A DNA stretch of 64,000 nucleotides from Polymorphobacter multimanifer (GCF_014205635.1 NZ_JACIIV010000002.1:1-64000), one strand, 5' to 3'. Counted from the first letter of the stretch, positions 45,465 to 56,502 are shown. The notes: generated from the sequence alone by a model not told the origin. A program made the numbers and translations.

Positions 45465-47542
45465 CCCGCGAGGATCGCCAGCAGCAGCAGCGCCACGATG
45501 TTGGTGATCTTGATCATCGGGTTGACCGCGGGCCCCGCGGTGTCCTTGTACGGATCACCCACCGTATCGCCAGTCACCGCCGCCTGGTGCGCCGGCGACC
45601 CCTTGCCGCCATAGGCGCCTTGCTCGATCACCTTCTTGGCATTGTCCCAGGCACCCCCGCCCGACGTCATCGAGATCGCCACGAACAGCCCCGAGACGAT
45701 CACCCCCATCAGCAGCGCGCCAAGGGCGGCGAAGCCATTGCCCTGCCCCGCCACCGCAGTGATGGCGAAATAGACGACGACAGGTGCCAGCACCGGCAGC
45801 AGCGACGGCACGATCATCTCGCGGATCGCCCCCGCCGTCACCAGCCCCACGGTCCGCGCATAATCAGGTCGCACCTCGCGCGTGGCGATGCCGGGGTTCT
45901 CCCGGAACTGCGCGCGGATGTCCTGCGCCACCGCTTGCGCGGTGCGCCCCACCGCCGTCATCGCCATGCCGCCGAAAAGATAGGGCAGCAGCGCCCCCAG
46001 CAGCAGCCCGACGACGACATAGGGGTTGGAGAGCGAAAAATCGACCGGCACATCGGCAAAGAACTGCGCCAGATCCTCGGTATAGGTCGCGAACAGCACG
46101 AGCGCCGCCAGCCCGGCCGAGCCGATCGCATAACCCTTGGTCACCGCCTTGGTGGTGTTGCCCACGGCATCGAGCGCATCGGTCCGCTCGCGCACTTCCG
46201 CTTCGAGCCCGGCCATTTCGGCAATGCCGCCGGCATTGTCGGTCACCGGCCCATAGGCATCGAGCGCCACGATCATGCCGGCCAGCGCCAGCATCGCGGT
46301 GGCAGCAAAGGCAATGCCGATCAGCCCGGCCAGCTGATGGGTGGCGATGATGCCCACCACGATCACCAAGGTTGGCATCGCCGTCGATTCCATCGACACC
46401 GCCAGCCCCTGGATGACGTTCGTCCCATGCCCCGAATCGCTCGCCTTGGCGATCGACTGCACCGGCCGATAGCCGGTCCCGGTATAGTATTCGGTAATCC
46501 AGACGATCAGCGCCGTCACCCCCAGCCCCACCATCATGCAATAGAACAGCGACCGTCCAGTGAAGCTGCGCTCCGCGGTGCCGATGACGGCGTTCATGTC
46601 GGGAAAGATCATCGCGGTCGCGAACCAGAGTGCCGGCACCGACAGCACGCCCGTCACCAGCAGCCCCTTGTAGAGCGCCCCCATGATCGAGCCGCCCCCC
46701 AGCCGCACGAAGAAGGTGCCGATGATCGAGGTGACGATGCACACGCCACACGCAAGCAGCGGCAGCGTCATCAGCCGCGCCGCATCGGCCCCGCCCACCA
46801 ACAGCGCCACCAGCACCATCGTGGCACCGATGGTCACCACATAGGTCTCGAACAGGTCGGCCGCCATGCCGGCACAATCGCCCACATTGTCCCCGACGTT
46901 GTCGGCGATCACGCCCGGGTTGCGGTCATCGTCCTCGTCGAAGCCGAGCTCGTTCTTGCCCACCATGTCGGCGCCCACATCGGCGGCCTTGGTGAAGATG
47001 CCGCCACCCAGCCGCGCAAAGATCGAGATGAGCGACGCTCCGAAGCTCAAGGCCACCAGCGCATTCACCACCGCCCGGCTCGTCGGTGCCAGCCCGGACG
47101 CCACCAGCGCATAGAAATAGCCGGCAATCGCCAGCAGTGCCAGGCCCGCCACGAGCATGCCGGTCACGGCGCCCGAGCGGAACGCCATCGTCAGCCCCGC
47201 CTGCAACGAGAGCCGCGCCGCCTCGGCGGTCCGCACATTGGCGCGCACCGAAATGTTCATCCCGATAAAGCCCGTCACCCCCGAAAGCACCGCCCCCAGC
47301 ACGAACGCCCCGGCCTCCACCGGCCCCAGCAGCACGAACACCAGCACCGCCATGATGACGCCCACAAAACCGATCGCGGCATATTGCTTGCCGAGATACG
47401 CCCCCGCCCCTTCCTGGATCGCCTTGGCAATCTCCTGCATCCGCGCATTGCCCGGGCTTGCCGCAAGAACCTGCCGCGATGTGAGCACGCCATACAGCAC
47501 TGCCACCAGCCCGAAGCCGATGGCCATCATGACCGGATCCAT
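45461..47542 (-). CDS. hppA: K+-independent proton-pumping pyrophosphatase
   Basis: The 693-residue enzyme has about 16 transmembrane helices. It couples PPi hydrolysis to H+ translocation. Catalytic motifs are [39 protein letters not shown] and [19 protein letters not shown]. The signature [16 protein letters not shown] has Lys in the position that marks K+-independent enzymes (K+-dependent ones have Ala). ATG 47542 is chosen because AGGGG lies 7 bases upstream; an ATG at 47548 is too close to that site. Confidence 0.95.
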   Translation of the reverse strand: MDPVMMAIGFGLVAVLYGVLTSRQVLAASPGNARMQEIAKAIQEGAGAYLGKQYAAIGFVGVIMAVLVFVLLGPVEAGAFVLGAVLSGVTGFIGMNISVRANVRTAEAARLSLQAGLTMAFRSGAVTGMLVAGLALLAIAGYFYALVASGLAPTSRAVVNALVALSFGASLISIFARLGGGIFTKAADVGADMVGKNELGFDEDDDRNPGVIADNVGDNVGDCAGMAADLFETYVVTIGATMVLVALLVGGADAARLMTLPLLACGVCIVTSIIGTFFVRLGGGSIMGALYKGLLVTGVLSVPALWFATAMIFPDMNAVIGTAERSFTGRSLFYCMMVGLGVTALIVWITEYYTGTGYRPVQSIAKASDSGHGTNVIQGLAVSMESTAMPTLVIVVGIIATHQLAGLIGIAFAATAMLALAGMIVALDAYGPVTDNAGGIAEMAGLEAEVRERTDALDAVGNTTKAVTKGYAIGSAGLAALVLFATYTEDLAQFFADVPVDFSLSNPYVVVGLLLGALLPYLFGGMAMTAVGRTAQAVAQDIRAQFRENPGIATREVRPDYARTVGLVTAGAIREMIVPSLLPVLAPVVVYFAITAVAGQGNGFAALGALLMGVIVSGLFVAISMTSGGGAWDNAKKVIEQGAYGGKGSPAHQAAVTGDTVGDPYKDTAGPAVNPMIKITNIVALLLLAILAG

Positions 47543-47635
47543 GCGCATTCCCCTGCCCAGCCGCGGACTATTGCTGCGGTTATTGTGCGCAGCATGACAG
47601 GCATGGGGTCGATGTAAAGACCGCAGAATCAACAG

Positions 47636-48553
47636 CTACAGTGCATGCTCCCAGCCGCGTCGCGCGGGCAGCGGCACCGCGTGCCCATCCGCATTCAACG
47701 CCAGCCCCGCCCCGCGCACCACCGAGCCGATGCAGCAGGCCCCCGCCGACACCACCGCATCGGCCGGAGCGGTGAACAGCAGCTCGTAATCATCCCCGCT
47801 CACCACCGCCTCGATCGCCGACAACCCCGCCGCCCGCGCCGCCTCCGACAAGGGCACCGCATCCAGATCGATCGCCAGCCCCACGCTGCTCGCTGCCGCC
47901 AGCCGCTCCGCGTCGATCAGCAAACCATCGCTCACATCCATGCACGCACTCGCCACACCCACGAGTGCGGCCCCCAGCGCCAATCGCGGCATCGGCCGCC
48001 GAAGCCGCTTGAGCAGCCAGGGCTGCATCGGCGCCAGGCCCTGCGCCATCGCCAGCCCCAGCCCGGCATCACCGATCGTCCCCGAAACCCAGAGCCGGTC
48101 CCCCGGCTGCGCCCCGCCGCGCCCCAGCGCCCGGCCCGCCTCGACATGGCCGACCACCGTCATCCCTAGAACCGGCGCCGCCACGCCGCTCACCGTATCC
48201 CCACCCCACAGCGCCAGCCCGAACGCGTCCAATGCCTGCCCCAGCCCGCGCGCAAACCCCGCCTGCCAGTCCGCGTCCTGCCCGGTCCCCAGCGCCACCG
48301 AGAGCAATGCCCCTGCCGGCCGCGCCCCCATCGCCGCCAGGTCCGATGCGTTCACCGCCACCAGCTTCCACCCGACATCGCCCGGCGGATCGCTGGCAAG
48401 GAAGTGCACCCCCGCCGCCATCGTGTCATGGGTCAGCACCAGCTGGCGCCCCAGTGGCGGCGTCCACACCGCCGCATCATCCGCCAGCCCCCGCGCCGCG
48501 GCACTGCCTGCCAGCGGCGCCATCAGGGCGCGGATGAAATCGCGTTCAGCCAC
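47636..48553 (-). CDS. thiL: thiamine-monophosphate kinase
   Basis: The 305-residue enzyme phosphorylates thiamine monophosphate to the cofactor TPP. It has DDAAVWTPP, TMAAGVHF, VNASDLAAMGARP, WGGDTV, MDVSDGLLIDAERLA and SGDDYELLFT, the ATP-, Mg2+- and substrate-site motifs. Length is typical (about 310). It overlaps nusB by 8 bp in a thiL-nusB transcript. Confidence 0.95.
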   Translation of the reverse strand: MAERDFIRALMAPLAGSAAARGLADDAAVWTPPLGRQLVLTHDTMAAGVHFLASDPPGDVGWKLVAVNASDLAAMGARPAGALLSVALGTGQDADWQAGFARGLGQALDAFGLALWGGDTVSGVAAPVLGMTVVGHVEAGRALGRGGAQPGDRLWVSGTIGDAGLGLAMAQGLAPMQPWLLKRLRRPMPRLALGAALVGVASACMDVSDGLLIDAERLAAASSVGLAIDLDAVPLSEAARAAGLSAIEAVVSGDDYELLFTAPADAVVSAGACCIGSVVRGAGLALNADGHAVPLPARRGWEHAL

Positions 48554-49028
48554 GCACCTGCCGCGCCACCGTATCGAGCAGCCCGTTCACGAACCCCGCC
48601 TGCTTGTCATCGTGAAACGCCTTGGAGAGCGCCACATACGCCTCGATCACCGTCGCCGCACTCACATCGGCGCGCGCCACCAGCTCATAGGTCGCCAGCC
48701 GCAGCAGCGCCTGCATCGGCCGGTCGAGCCGCTCCAGCGTCCACCCCGCCGCCAGCGCCCCCGCCACCAGCCCGTCCAGCTCCTCGGCGCGGGCACTCGC
48801 CCCCATCACCAGGTCATCGAAAAACGCCACATCGGCCTCGGCCATCTCCACCCCCGGCCCGGCGCCGTCAGGCGACTCACCCAGCCTGTGATGGTGAAAT
48901 TCGTTGAGCAGCCGCGGAATCGTGTCCCCGGTCATCGCCTGCTGATAAAGCGCCTGCACCGCACCCAGCCGCGCCGCACCCCGCGCGAGGTTGATGTTGG
49001 CCGGAGATTTGGTGCGCGCTTTGGACAT
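48546..49028 (-). CDS. nusB: transcription antitermination factor NusB
   Basis: The 160-residue helical protein has ARLGAVQALYQQAMTGD near the N-terminus and ELVARADVSAATVIEAYVAL and FVNGLLDTVARQVR at the end. NusB binds boxA with S10 in rRNA transcription. Start ATG 49028 is chosen by family length; the frame extends upstream through a palindromic element that is not coding. Confidence 0.95.
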   Translation of the reverse strand: MSKARTKSPANINLARGAARLGAVQALYQQAMTGDTIPRLLNEFHHHRLGESPDGAGPGVEMAEADVAFFDDLVMGASARAEELDGLVAGALAAGWTLERLDRPMQALLRLATYELVARADVSAATVIEAYVALSKAFHDDKQAGFVNGLLDTVARQVRG

Positions 49029-49068
49029 GCGCGAGCGTCTAGCGGGGTGATGGGCTTTTAGGAAGGGG

Positions 49069-49163
49069 GCCTCCGGCGGCCGGGGCCTCGGCCCCGGACC
49101 CCAATCATGGGGACCCGGCCCGACCAAAGGGGTCTGGGGCCCAAGGCCCCAGCCGCCGGAGGC
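49069..49163. repeat. long GC-rich imperfect palindrome (REP-like)
   Basis: The left arm (49069-49102) and right arm (49129-49163) are inverted copies of about 35 bp with only a few mismatches. Both begin with GCCTCCGGCGGC and contain an inner hairpin of GGGGCC and GGCCCC type. It lies between nusB and dnaB, in an intergenic region without genes. The layout is like palindromic repeats mobilised by a RAYT-type transposase. Confidence 0.75.
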
Positions 49164-49287
49164 ATTCCTCAAATAATTCTAGTATATTGTATTTGTTACG
49201 CTAATTGGCGCTGTTCCACCCCTTCTCCACAGCCTTGTCCCACCCAGGGGGGATTCAAAAACCCGGCCGGATGCGGCACAAGGTGCC

Positions 49288-50781
49288 ATGGCCACATCCC
49301 CTCCCCTCCGCATCGTCGAAACACCCATGGATTTCACCACCCTGCCGCAGAATCTCGAAGCGGAGGCCGCCCTCCTCGGCGCGCTGATGATCGACAACCG
49401 GCTCGTCGAGGATGTCATGGGTCGCCTCACCGCCGCGCATTTCGCCGAAGATCTGCACGGCCGCATCTATGCCCAGATCCTCACCCTTTCCGACCGGCGG
49501 ATGACCGCCAACCCCGTCACATTGAAGCCGCTTTTCGAAAACGACCCCGCCATGGCCGAGCTCGGCGGCCCGGCCTATCTCGCCCAGCTCACCCAGAATG
49601 GCGCAGGGCTGATCGCGGCGCGCGATTTCGCCCGCCAGATCTATGACCTGGCCTTGCTCCGCGAGCTTATCCGCGTCGGCCGCGAAATGGCGACCTCGGC
49701 CGCCGACACGTCGGTGGAAGTCGAACCGATCAAGCAGATCGAGGAGGCCGAAAAGGCGCTTTACCGCGTCGCCGAGGCCGGCGAAGTCGGGGGCGGCGTC
49801 AAGACCTTCCGGAGTGCGGCCGACGAGGCGCTGGCGATGGTCACGCGCGCCATGAAGTCCGGCGGCAATCTCTCGGGCTACACGACCGGCCTCGATGGCC
49901 TCAACACCAAGATCGGCGGGCTCCACAAGTCCGATCTCGTCATTCTCGCCGGCCGTCCGGCGATGGGCAAGACGGCGCTTGCCACCAACATCGCCTTCTC
50001 CTGCGCCGAGCGCTACATGCAGGACAAGGAACGCGGGCTCGATCCCGAACAGTCCTCGGGCGCACCGGTGGCCTTCTTCAGCCTCGAAATGTCGGCCGAC
50101 CAGCTCGCCACGCGTATCCTTGCCGAACAGGCCGGGGTGAACTCGGAAAGCCTGCGCATGGGCAAGATCCGCCAGGAGCAGTTCACCCAGCTCGCCCGCG
50201 CCTCGGGCGCGCTCACCACGCTCCCGCTGTTCATCGACGACACGCCCGCACTTTCGATCGCTGCGCTGCGCACCCGCGCGCGCCGCCTCAAGCGCCAGCA
50301 CAACATCGGCCTCATCGTCGTCGATTATCTCCAGCTGCTGCAGGGAACGGGGCGCAATGGCGGCGAGAACCGCGTCCAGGAAATCTCCGAGATCACCCGC
50401 GGCCTGAAGACGCTCGCCAAGGAGCTGCAACTCCCCGTCCTCGCCCTCTCGCAGCTCAGCCGTGCCGTCGAGCAACGCGACGACAAGCGCCCCCAGCTCG
50501 CCGATTTGCGCGAGTCCGGCACCATCGAGCAGGACGCCGACATCGTACTCTTCGTCTACCGCGAGGAATATTACCACACGATGAAGCAGCCCGACATCGA
50601 GGAGGTGGAGAAGCACACCAAATGGCTGGAAAAGGCCAACACCCTCAACGGCCTGGCCGAAGTGATCGTCGCCAAGCAACGCCATGGCGCCACCGGCAAG
50701 GTCGAACTGATCTTCGACAAGAACGTCACGAAATTCAGCGACCGCGCGCCGGACAGCTGGCGCCGGGATGATCAAGGGTAA
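49288..50781 (+). CDS. dnaB: replicative DNA helicase DnaB
   Basis: The 497-residue helicase has the N-terminal primase-interacting domain (PQNLEAEAALLGALMIDN), then the RecA-like core: Walker A GRPAMGKTA (222-230), Walker B IGLIVVDYLQLLQG, and the motif LALSQLSRAVEQRDDKRP. Motif 4 is DLRESGTIEQDADIVLFVYR. It unwinds DNA at the replication fork. The conserved start MDFTTLPQNLEAEA suggests that ATG 49327 is an alternative beginning. No intein is present. Confidence 0.96.
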   Translation: MATSPPLRIVETPMDFTTLPQNLEAEAALLGALMIDNRLVEDVMGRLTAAHFAEDLHGRIYAQILTLSDRRMTANPVTLKPLFENDPAMAELGGPAYLAQLTQNGAGLIAARDFARQIYDLALLRELIRVGREMATSAADTSVEVEPIKQIEEAEKALYRVAEAGEVGGGVKTFRSAADEALAMVTRAMKSGGNLSGYTTGLDGLNTKIGGLHKSDLVILAGRPAMGKTALATNIAFSCAERYMQDKERGLDPEQSSGAPVAFFSLEMSADQLATRILAEQAGVNSESLRMGKIRQEQFTQLARASGALTTLPLFIDDTPALSIAALRTRARRLKRQHNIGLIVVDYLQLLQGTGRNGGENRVQEISEITRGLKTLAKELQLPVLALSQLSRAVEQRDDKRPQLADLRESGTIEQDADIVLFVYREEYYHTMKQPDIEEVEKHTKWLEKANTLNGLAEVIVAKQRHGATGKVELIFDKNVTKFSDRAPDSWRRDDQG

Positions 50782-50808
50782 CTGCTGGCAAAGAAGAAGG
50801 AAGGCGGG

Positions 50809-50907
50809 GCGTGGCAAAGCCACGCCGTCGGACGGGGTCGGCGGGTTGGAACCCGCCGACCCGCCGGCCGGCCTTGCGCGAGTCGCGGGATAGCTACGCT
50901 ATCCCGC
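50809..50907. terminator. cluster of three hairpins after dnaB
   Basis: Three perfect stem-loops follow one another. GCGTGGC/GCCACGC has a 3-base loop (50809-50825). GGTCGGCGGGT/ACCCGCCGACC has a 4-base loop (50836-50861). GCGGGATAGC/GCTATCCCGC has a 3-base loop (50885-50907). They fill the gap between the convergent dnaB and methyltransferase-like genes. No U-tract follows, so classical termination is uncertain; some may be mobile palindromes. Confidence 0.6.
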
Positions 50908-50921
50908 CGCCGCGCTGCGGC

Positions 50922-51704
<783 letters not shown>

Positions 51705-51770
51705 GTCATCCTCCCAAATTCGGTCGTGCCGCGCTGGCGGCCACCCCGCTTCATGCAGTAGCGCAGCCGC

Positions 51771-51968
51771 ATGAACCGGGAAATAACAATAACGCTGCTC
51801 ATCACCGCACTCCTGCTCGCCGCCGCCGGCTGGCTGGGGGACCATGCCCGCCGCCGCGCCCCGCTCGCCTGGCATGCCCACCTGCCCTGGAACGCCGCCA
51901 CCTTCATCGGCCTCACCCTGGCAATCCTTTCGGCCGGGCATCTGCTCACGCTGCTCCGCGAGCCTTGA
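51771..51968 (+). CDS. small two-helix membrane protein
   Basis: A 65-residue protein with two hydrophobic segments (ITLLITALLLAAAGWL and AATFIGLTLAILSAGHLLTLL) separated by a His/Arg-rich loop (DHARRRAPLAWHAHLPW). The composition fits a small inner-membrane protein. No family is recognised and no strong ribosome site is present, so it is moderately supported. Confidence 0.5.
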   Translation: MNREITITLLITALLLAAAGWLGDHARRRAPLAWHAHLPWNAATFIGLTLAILSAGHLLTLLREP

Positions 51969-52062
51969 AGAATAGTACCGAACAGGCGTTAACTATTCGT
52001 CAGTTAAGCTTTCGCCAACGACGGTCGTATCCGCGGATATGCCATCGATGGAGTCATCGCAA

Positions 52063-52728
52063 ATGCCCTTCCGCCTGTCCGCCGCCGCCCTGCTCACCAG
52101 CATCGCCAACCCTGTTGCTGCCGTCACCATCATCGGCAATCTTGCCGGCGCGCCAGACCCCGGACTTCCCGCCGGCTTCGTGCCGGTCATTGGCCTGGAT
52201 GCGCCGATGGCGGCGGGCATCACCAATATCTTCGCCGGCCCCACTGTCATCACCGCCGCCGGCAGCAGCGCCGGCCGCGCAGCCCCCGCCGGCACGCCGA
52301 ACGGTGGCGTCTACCAGTCGGTCGGGCCGGACAGCCTCTCCACCTTCGATTTCACCAATTTCACCGGGCGCGGGCAGGTCCTTGCGGGCTTCAGCCTCTA
52401 CTGGGGGTCGATCGACAGCTACAACAGCCTCGATTTCCGCCGTGCCGACGGCAGCCTCGTCCGCACAATCACCGGCCTCGACATGCCGCAGTGGAACGGC
52501 AACCAGGCCGCCGCCATCACCAACCGCCGTGTCACCTTCGGGCTCGACGTGCAGGACCGGATCGAGAAGGTCGGTTTCCGCTCCTCCAGCCCGGCCTTCG
52601 AGTTCGACAATATCGGCGTGACGATCGGCGCGGTGCCCGAGCCGGCCAGCTGGGCGATGCTCATCACCGGCTTCGGTGTTGTCGGCGCCCTTCTCCGCCG
52701 GCGCAGGACCAGCTCGGCTATCGCCTAG
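52063..52728 (+). CDS. PEPxxWA-CTERM sorting-domain protein
   Basis: The 221-residue protein has an N-terminal signal sequence (MPFRLSAAALLTSIANPVAA), a Gly/Thr/Ser-rich body (STFDFTNFTGRGQVLAGFSL, YWGSIDSYNSLDFRRADG) and the sorting tail VPEPASWAMLITGFGVVGAL followed by RRRR. That tail is processed by a dedicated exosortase, typically in exopolysaccharide-producing sphingomonads. ATG 52063 has GGAG 9 bases upstream; an upstream ATG at 52039 is possible. Its stop overlaps the ftsK stop. Confidence 0.87.
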   Translation: MPFRLSAAALLTSIANPVAAVTIIGNLAGAPDPGLPAGFVPVIGLDAPMAAGITNIFAGPTVITAAGSSAGRAAPAGTPNGGVYQSVGPDSLSTFDFTNFTGRGQVLAGFSLYWGSIDSYNSLDFRRADGSLVRTITGLDMPQWNGNQAAAITNRRVTFGLDVQDRIEKVGFRSSSPAFEFDNIGVTIGAVPEPASWAMLITGFGVVGALLRRRRTSSAIA

Positions 52729-55130
52729 CGCCGCATCCCATGCTCGTCGACGAGCACCTCGCGCCGGTTGACATGGTCGGGGCGGGACACAAAGCCATCG
52801 GCTTCCATCCGCTCGATCAGCCGTGCCGCATTGTTGTAGCCGATGCGGAGCTGGCGCTGCAGATAGCTGGTCGAGGCCTTTTGCGCCGAGGCCACCGCCT
52901 GCACGGCGCGGGCATAGATCTCGTCCTCGCTGTCGGCACCCGGAGCACCCCCGCCGCTGCCACCACCTGAAAGCGGCAGGCTGCCACTCCCGCCGCCGTT
53001 GCCACCATCCCAGTCGTCGGGCTCCTCGGTCACCGCATCGACATAGGAGGGCGCACCCTGGCGGCGCCAATGATCGGCCACCGCTTCCACCTCGTCATCG
53101 GTAACGAAGGGCCCATGCACGCGCACCGGCGCCTTGCCGCCCGGCATCCACAGCATGTCGCCCTTGCCGAGCAGCTGCTCGGCACCCTGCTCGCCGAGAA
53201 TGGTGCGGCTGTCGATCTTGCTCGTGACCTGGAAGCTGATCCGGGTCGGCAGATTGGCTTTGATGACGCCGGTGATCACATCGACCGATGGCCGCTGCGT
53301 CGCCATGATGAGGTGGATGCCCGCCGCACGCGCCTTTTGCGCCAGCCGCTGGATAAGGAACTCCACCTCCTTGCCAGCGGTCATCATCAGATCGGCGAGC
53401 TCGTCGACCACCACCACCACCAGCGGCAGCGGCGAGAAATCGAGCACCTCCTCCTCGATGATCGGCGCCTCGGTATCGGGGTCCCACCCTGTCTGCACGC
53501 GCCGCACGAAGGGCCGCCCGCTCGCCTTGGCCTCGCGCACCTTGGCGTTGAAGCTGGCGAGGCTGCGCACATTGATCGCCGACATCTGGCGATACCGGTC
53601 CTCCATCTGCTCGACCGCCCATTTGAGCGCGCGAATCGCCTTGGCGGGCTCGGTAACCACCGGCGCCAGCAGATGCGGAATTCCGTCATAGGTCTTCAAT
53701 TCGAGCATCTTGGGGTCGATCATGATCATCCGGCACTCGGCTGGCGTCAGCCGGTAGAGCAGGCTGAGGATCATCGCGTTGAGCCCGACCGACTTCCCCG
53801 AGCCGGTGGTGCCGGCAATCAACAGGTGCGGCATGGGGGCCAGGTCGGCGATCACCGGCTCGCCGGCAATGTCCTTGCCCAGCACCAGCGGCAGCACGAT
53901 CGATCGGTTCTCGAAAGCCGCCGATCCGAGCAGCTGCGATAGGCTCACCATCTCGCGATTGGCATTGGGCAGCTCGATGCCGATCACATTGCGTCCCGGC
54001 ACCACCGCCACACGCGCCGAAAGCGCACTCATCGACCGGGCAATATCGTCCGAAAGCCCGATCACCCGGCTTGCCTTGATGCCGGGCGCAGGCTCGAGTT
54101 CATACATCGTCACCACCGGCCCCGGCCGCACCTCGCCGATCCGCCCGCGCACGCCGAAATCCTCGAGCACGCCCTCCAGCAGCCGGGCATTCTGTGCCAG
54201 CGCCGCCTCATCGATCCGCCGTGCCGGGCCGGTGGGCGGCGGCTTCAACAGGTCGAGCCCCGGCAGCACCCCGCCATCGCCAAGATCGAGCACCGGCTGG
54301 CGGCCCCGCTGCGGTCGGGGTGGCGAAGGGCTGGCCGTGACCACACGCGGACCCCGGAACTCGGCATCGCCATCGGCATCGGCGCGCACCCGGACATCTT
54401 CGCCCCCGCGTGGTGCAAGCACCAGCGGCGCATCCTCGGCCTCATCATCCATGTCGTCGAAGTCGGACCGGTCCCGCCGCCACAGCGCGCCGGCCCAGGC
54501 GAAGTCCTCGCTGCGCACGCCAGTGCCCCAGCCGAGCAGCCCCAGCGCCAGCGGCGCCAGCAGCAACGCCACCACCAGCCCCACCGGCACGCCCTCCAGC
54601 CACCGTGCATCGCCTAGCGCGTCGCTGCCCCAGCCCGCCAGCATCCCCAGTGCACCGCCGGCACCTGCCGGTGCCAGCCCTGCGGTCACCCCCGCCGACC
54701 CCAGCGCCGCCGCCAGCAGCACCACGCCGAGCGGCACGGCACTGAGGGCCCGGCGGGCCGCAAAGTCCGTCTCCTGCAGCAGCCGCAACCCCGCCATCAG
54801 CGGCAGCAGCGCCAGCCCCAGCCCAGCCCATCCCACGCCCTGCATCAGCAGATCGGCGACATGGCTGCCGATCTGCCCCATCGGATTGGCCACGGCACGG
54901 CCGGTCACGGTGTTGAACGATGGATCATCGGGGGAATACCAGGCCATCGCCACGACGAGCGCCACCGCCACCCCGATCAGCAGCAAGGCCACCGTCCACA
55001 CACCGGTCGTGCGCAACGCCCGGGCGCCCCAGGCCAGCAGCCGCTCGACCGGGCTCGGCGCCACAGGCTTGCGCGCGCCGCCTTTCGGGCGGCGAGCCTG
55101 CATCGGCTGCTGGGTGGCCCGGCTGGCCAT
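52725..55130 (-). CDS. ftsK: DNA translocase FtsK
   Basis: The 801-residue protein has four N-terminal transmembrane helices (about 40-200), a linker with acidic stretches, and the motor domain: Walker A AGTTGSGKSVGLN, Walker B PLVVVVVDELADLMM, then HLIMATQRPSVDVITGVIK. The C-terminal gamma winged helix reads STSYLQRQLRIGYNNAARLI and reads KOPS sites near dif. It moves chromosome termini through the septum during division. The linker is shorter than in E. coli, as in other alphaproteobacteria. Confidence 0.95.
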   Translation of the reverse strand: MASRATQQPMQARRPKGGARKPVAPSPVERLLAWGARALRTTGVWTVALLLIGVAVALVVAMAWYSPDDPSFNTVTGRAVANPMGQIGSHVADLLMQGVGWAGLGLALLPLMAGLRLLQETDFAARRALSAVPLGVVLLAAALGSAGVTAGLAPAGAGGALGMLAGWGSDALGDARWLEGVPVGLVVALLLAPLALGLLGWGTGVRSEDFAWAGALWRRDRSDFDDMDDEAEDAPLVLAPRGGEDVRVRADADGDAEFRGPRVVTASPSPPRPQRGRQPVLDLGDGGVLPGLDLLKPPPTGPARRIDEAALAQNARLLEGVLEDFGVRGRIGEVRPGPVVTMYELEPAPGIKASRVIGLSDDIARSMSALSARVAVVPGRNVIGIELPNANREMVSLSQLLGSAAFENRSIVLPLVLGKDIAGEPVIADLAPMPHLLIAGTTGSGKSVGLNAMILSLLYRLTPAECRMIMIDPKMLELKTYDGIPHLLAPVVTEPAKAIRALKWAVEQMEDRYRQMSAINVRSLASFNAKVREAKASGRPFVRRVQTGWDPDTEAPIIEEEVLDFSPLPLVVVVVDELADLMMTAGKEVEFLIQRLAQKARAAGIHLIMATQRPSVDVITGVIKANLPTRISFQVTSKIDSRTILGEQGAEQLLGKGDMLWMPGGKAPVRVHGPFVTDDEVEAVADHWRRQGAPSYVDAVTEEPDDWDGGNGGGSGSLPLSGGGSGGGAPGADSEDEIYARAVQAVASAQKASTSYLQRQLRIGYNNAARLIERMEADGFVSRPDHVNRREVLVDEHGMRR

Positions 55131-55265
55131 TGGCGCACAAACTCCCTCAGTCGCGCAGCGTGTTCACGCTTTGAACCGCAGGGCTTCACAGTGACGCAGG
55201 CCGGATTCAGGGTCAAGGCTCCGCATCATGTGGCAGTGGTCCGCCGGTTGCGCTAAGCCTGTGCC

Positions 55266-56495
55266 ATGAACGCATCCAACACCGCAGACGTCCTCATCAT
55301 CGGTGGTGGCCTCATCGGCTCCACCATCGCCCTCGCCCTCGCCCGCCACGAGGTGTCGAGCATCGTCATCGACACCGCCGACCTGCAGACGACGCTCACC
55401 GCCGCCTTCGATGGCCGCGCCAGCGCCATCGCCAGCGCCTCGGCCCGGATGCTCGGGATTCTCGGCATCGATGATGTGCTGGCACAGCATGGCTGCGCCA
55501 TCCGCGCCATCCGCGTCACCGACGGCACCGCCCCGCAATTCCTGCATTTCGACGCCGGCGAGGGGAACGAGCCGCTCGGCATCATGCTCGAAAACCGCCT
55601 GCTCCGCGCCAGCCTGCTCCGCGCCGTGGAAGCCGAGCCGCACATCACCCTCATCGCCCCCGCCCGCGTCGCCAGCCTCGACTATGGCGATCATGCCGCC
55701 ACCCTCACGCTGGCTGATGGCCGCAGCTTCAAGGCCCCGCTGGCCATCGCCGCCGATGGCCGCCGCTCGGCCACGCGAACCGCCGCCGGCATCCGCATCG
55801 CCGGCTGGCAATATCAGAGCAGCGCACTCGTCTCGATGGTCGCGCACAGCGTCCCCCATGGCCAGGTCGCCTGCGAGCTCTTCTACCCCTCGGGTCCGCT
55901 GGCGCTGCTGCCGATGGTCGATCACACCGATGGTCGCCCGCGCTCGGCGATCGTCTGGACGGTCGATGCGCATGCCGCCGCCGGCAGCGCCAAGCTCGGC
56001 CCCAAGGCCCTTGCCGCCGAAATCGAGAAGCGCATCGACGGCACGCTGGGCGAAGTCGAGGTCATCGCCCCGCAGGCGGTCTGGCCGCTCGGCTATCACC
56101 ATGCCGCCGAATATTATCGCCCGCGCCTCGTGCTGGCCGGGGATGCGGCGCACGGCATCCACCCCATCGCCGGCCAGGGCCTCAACATGGGCTTCCGCGA
56201 TGTCGCCGCCCTTGTGCAGGTGCTCGTCGAAGCCGCCCGCACCGGACAGGATCTGGGCCACCCCGATGTGCTGGCACGCTATTCCGCGTGGCGCCGGCTC
56301 GACAATTCGATGGTGGGCGCGGTCACCGACGGACTCAACCGCCTGTTCGCCGTCCCCGGTCGCCTCCCCGCCGCCGTCCGCCGCTTCGGCCTTGCCGCCG
56401 TCGAGCGCGTGCCGCCACTGAAAGCCCGCTTCATGGCCGAGGCGCGCGGCGAAACCGGCGCGCTGCCGGCGCTGTTGCAGGGTCAGCTGGTCTGA
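55266..56495 (+). CDS. UbiH/UbiF/COQ6-family FAD monooxygenase
   Basis: The 409-residue flavoenzyme hydroxylates the ubiquinone ring. It has the FAD motif VLIIGGGLIGSTIALALA, a GxG-DG region AIAADGRRSATR, and the second FAD motif LVLAGDAAHGIHPIAGQGLN, then MGFRDVAAL. The exact ring position (UbiF, UbiH or UbiI type) cannot be read. It is divergent from ftsK, with a 135-bp gap. Confidence 0.9.
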   Translation: MNASNTADVLIIGGGLIGSTIALALARHEVSSIVIDTADLQTTLTAAFDGRASAIASASARMLGILGIDDVLAQHGCAIRAIRVTDGTAPQFLHFDAGEGNEPLGIMLENRLLRASLLRAVEAEPHITLIAPARVASLDYGDHAATLTLADGRSFKAPLAIAADGRRSATRTAAGIRIAGWQYQSSALVSMVAHSVPHGQVACELFYPSGPLALLPMVDHTDGRPRSAIVWTVDAHAAAGSAKLGPKALAAEIEKRIDGTLGEVEVIAPQAVWPLGYHHAAEYYRPRLVLAGDAAHGIHPIAGQGLNMGFRDVAALVQVLVEAARTGQDLGHPDVLARYSAWRRLDNSMVGAVTDGLNRLFAVPGRLPAAVRRFGLAAVERVPPLKARFMAEARGETGALPALLQGQLV

Positions 56496-56502
56496 AAGCG
56501 GA

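Noticed and set aside
45587-47617. 676-codon plus-strand frame opposite the pyrophosphatase gene
   Set aside because: Shadow of hppA: rich in His, Arg and Gln, with no domain.
49029-49172. Upstream extension of the nusB frame
   Set aside because: It runs through a palindromic repeat and would add residues not found in NusB.
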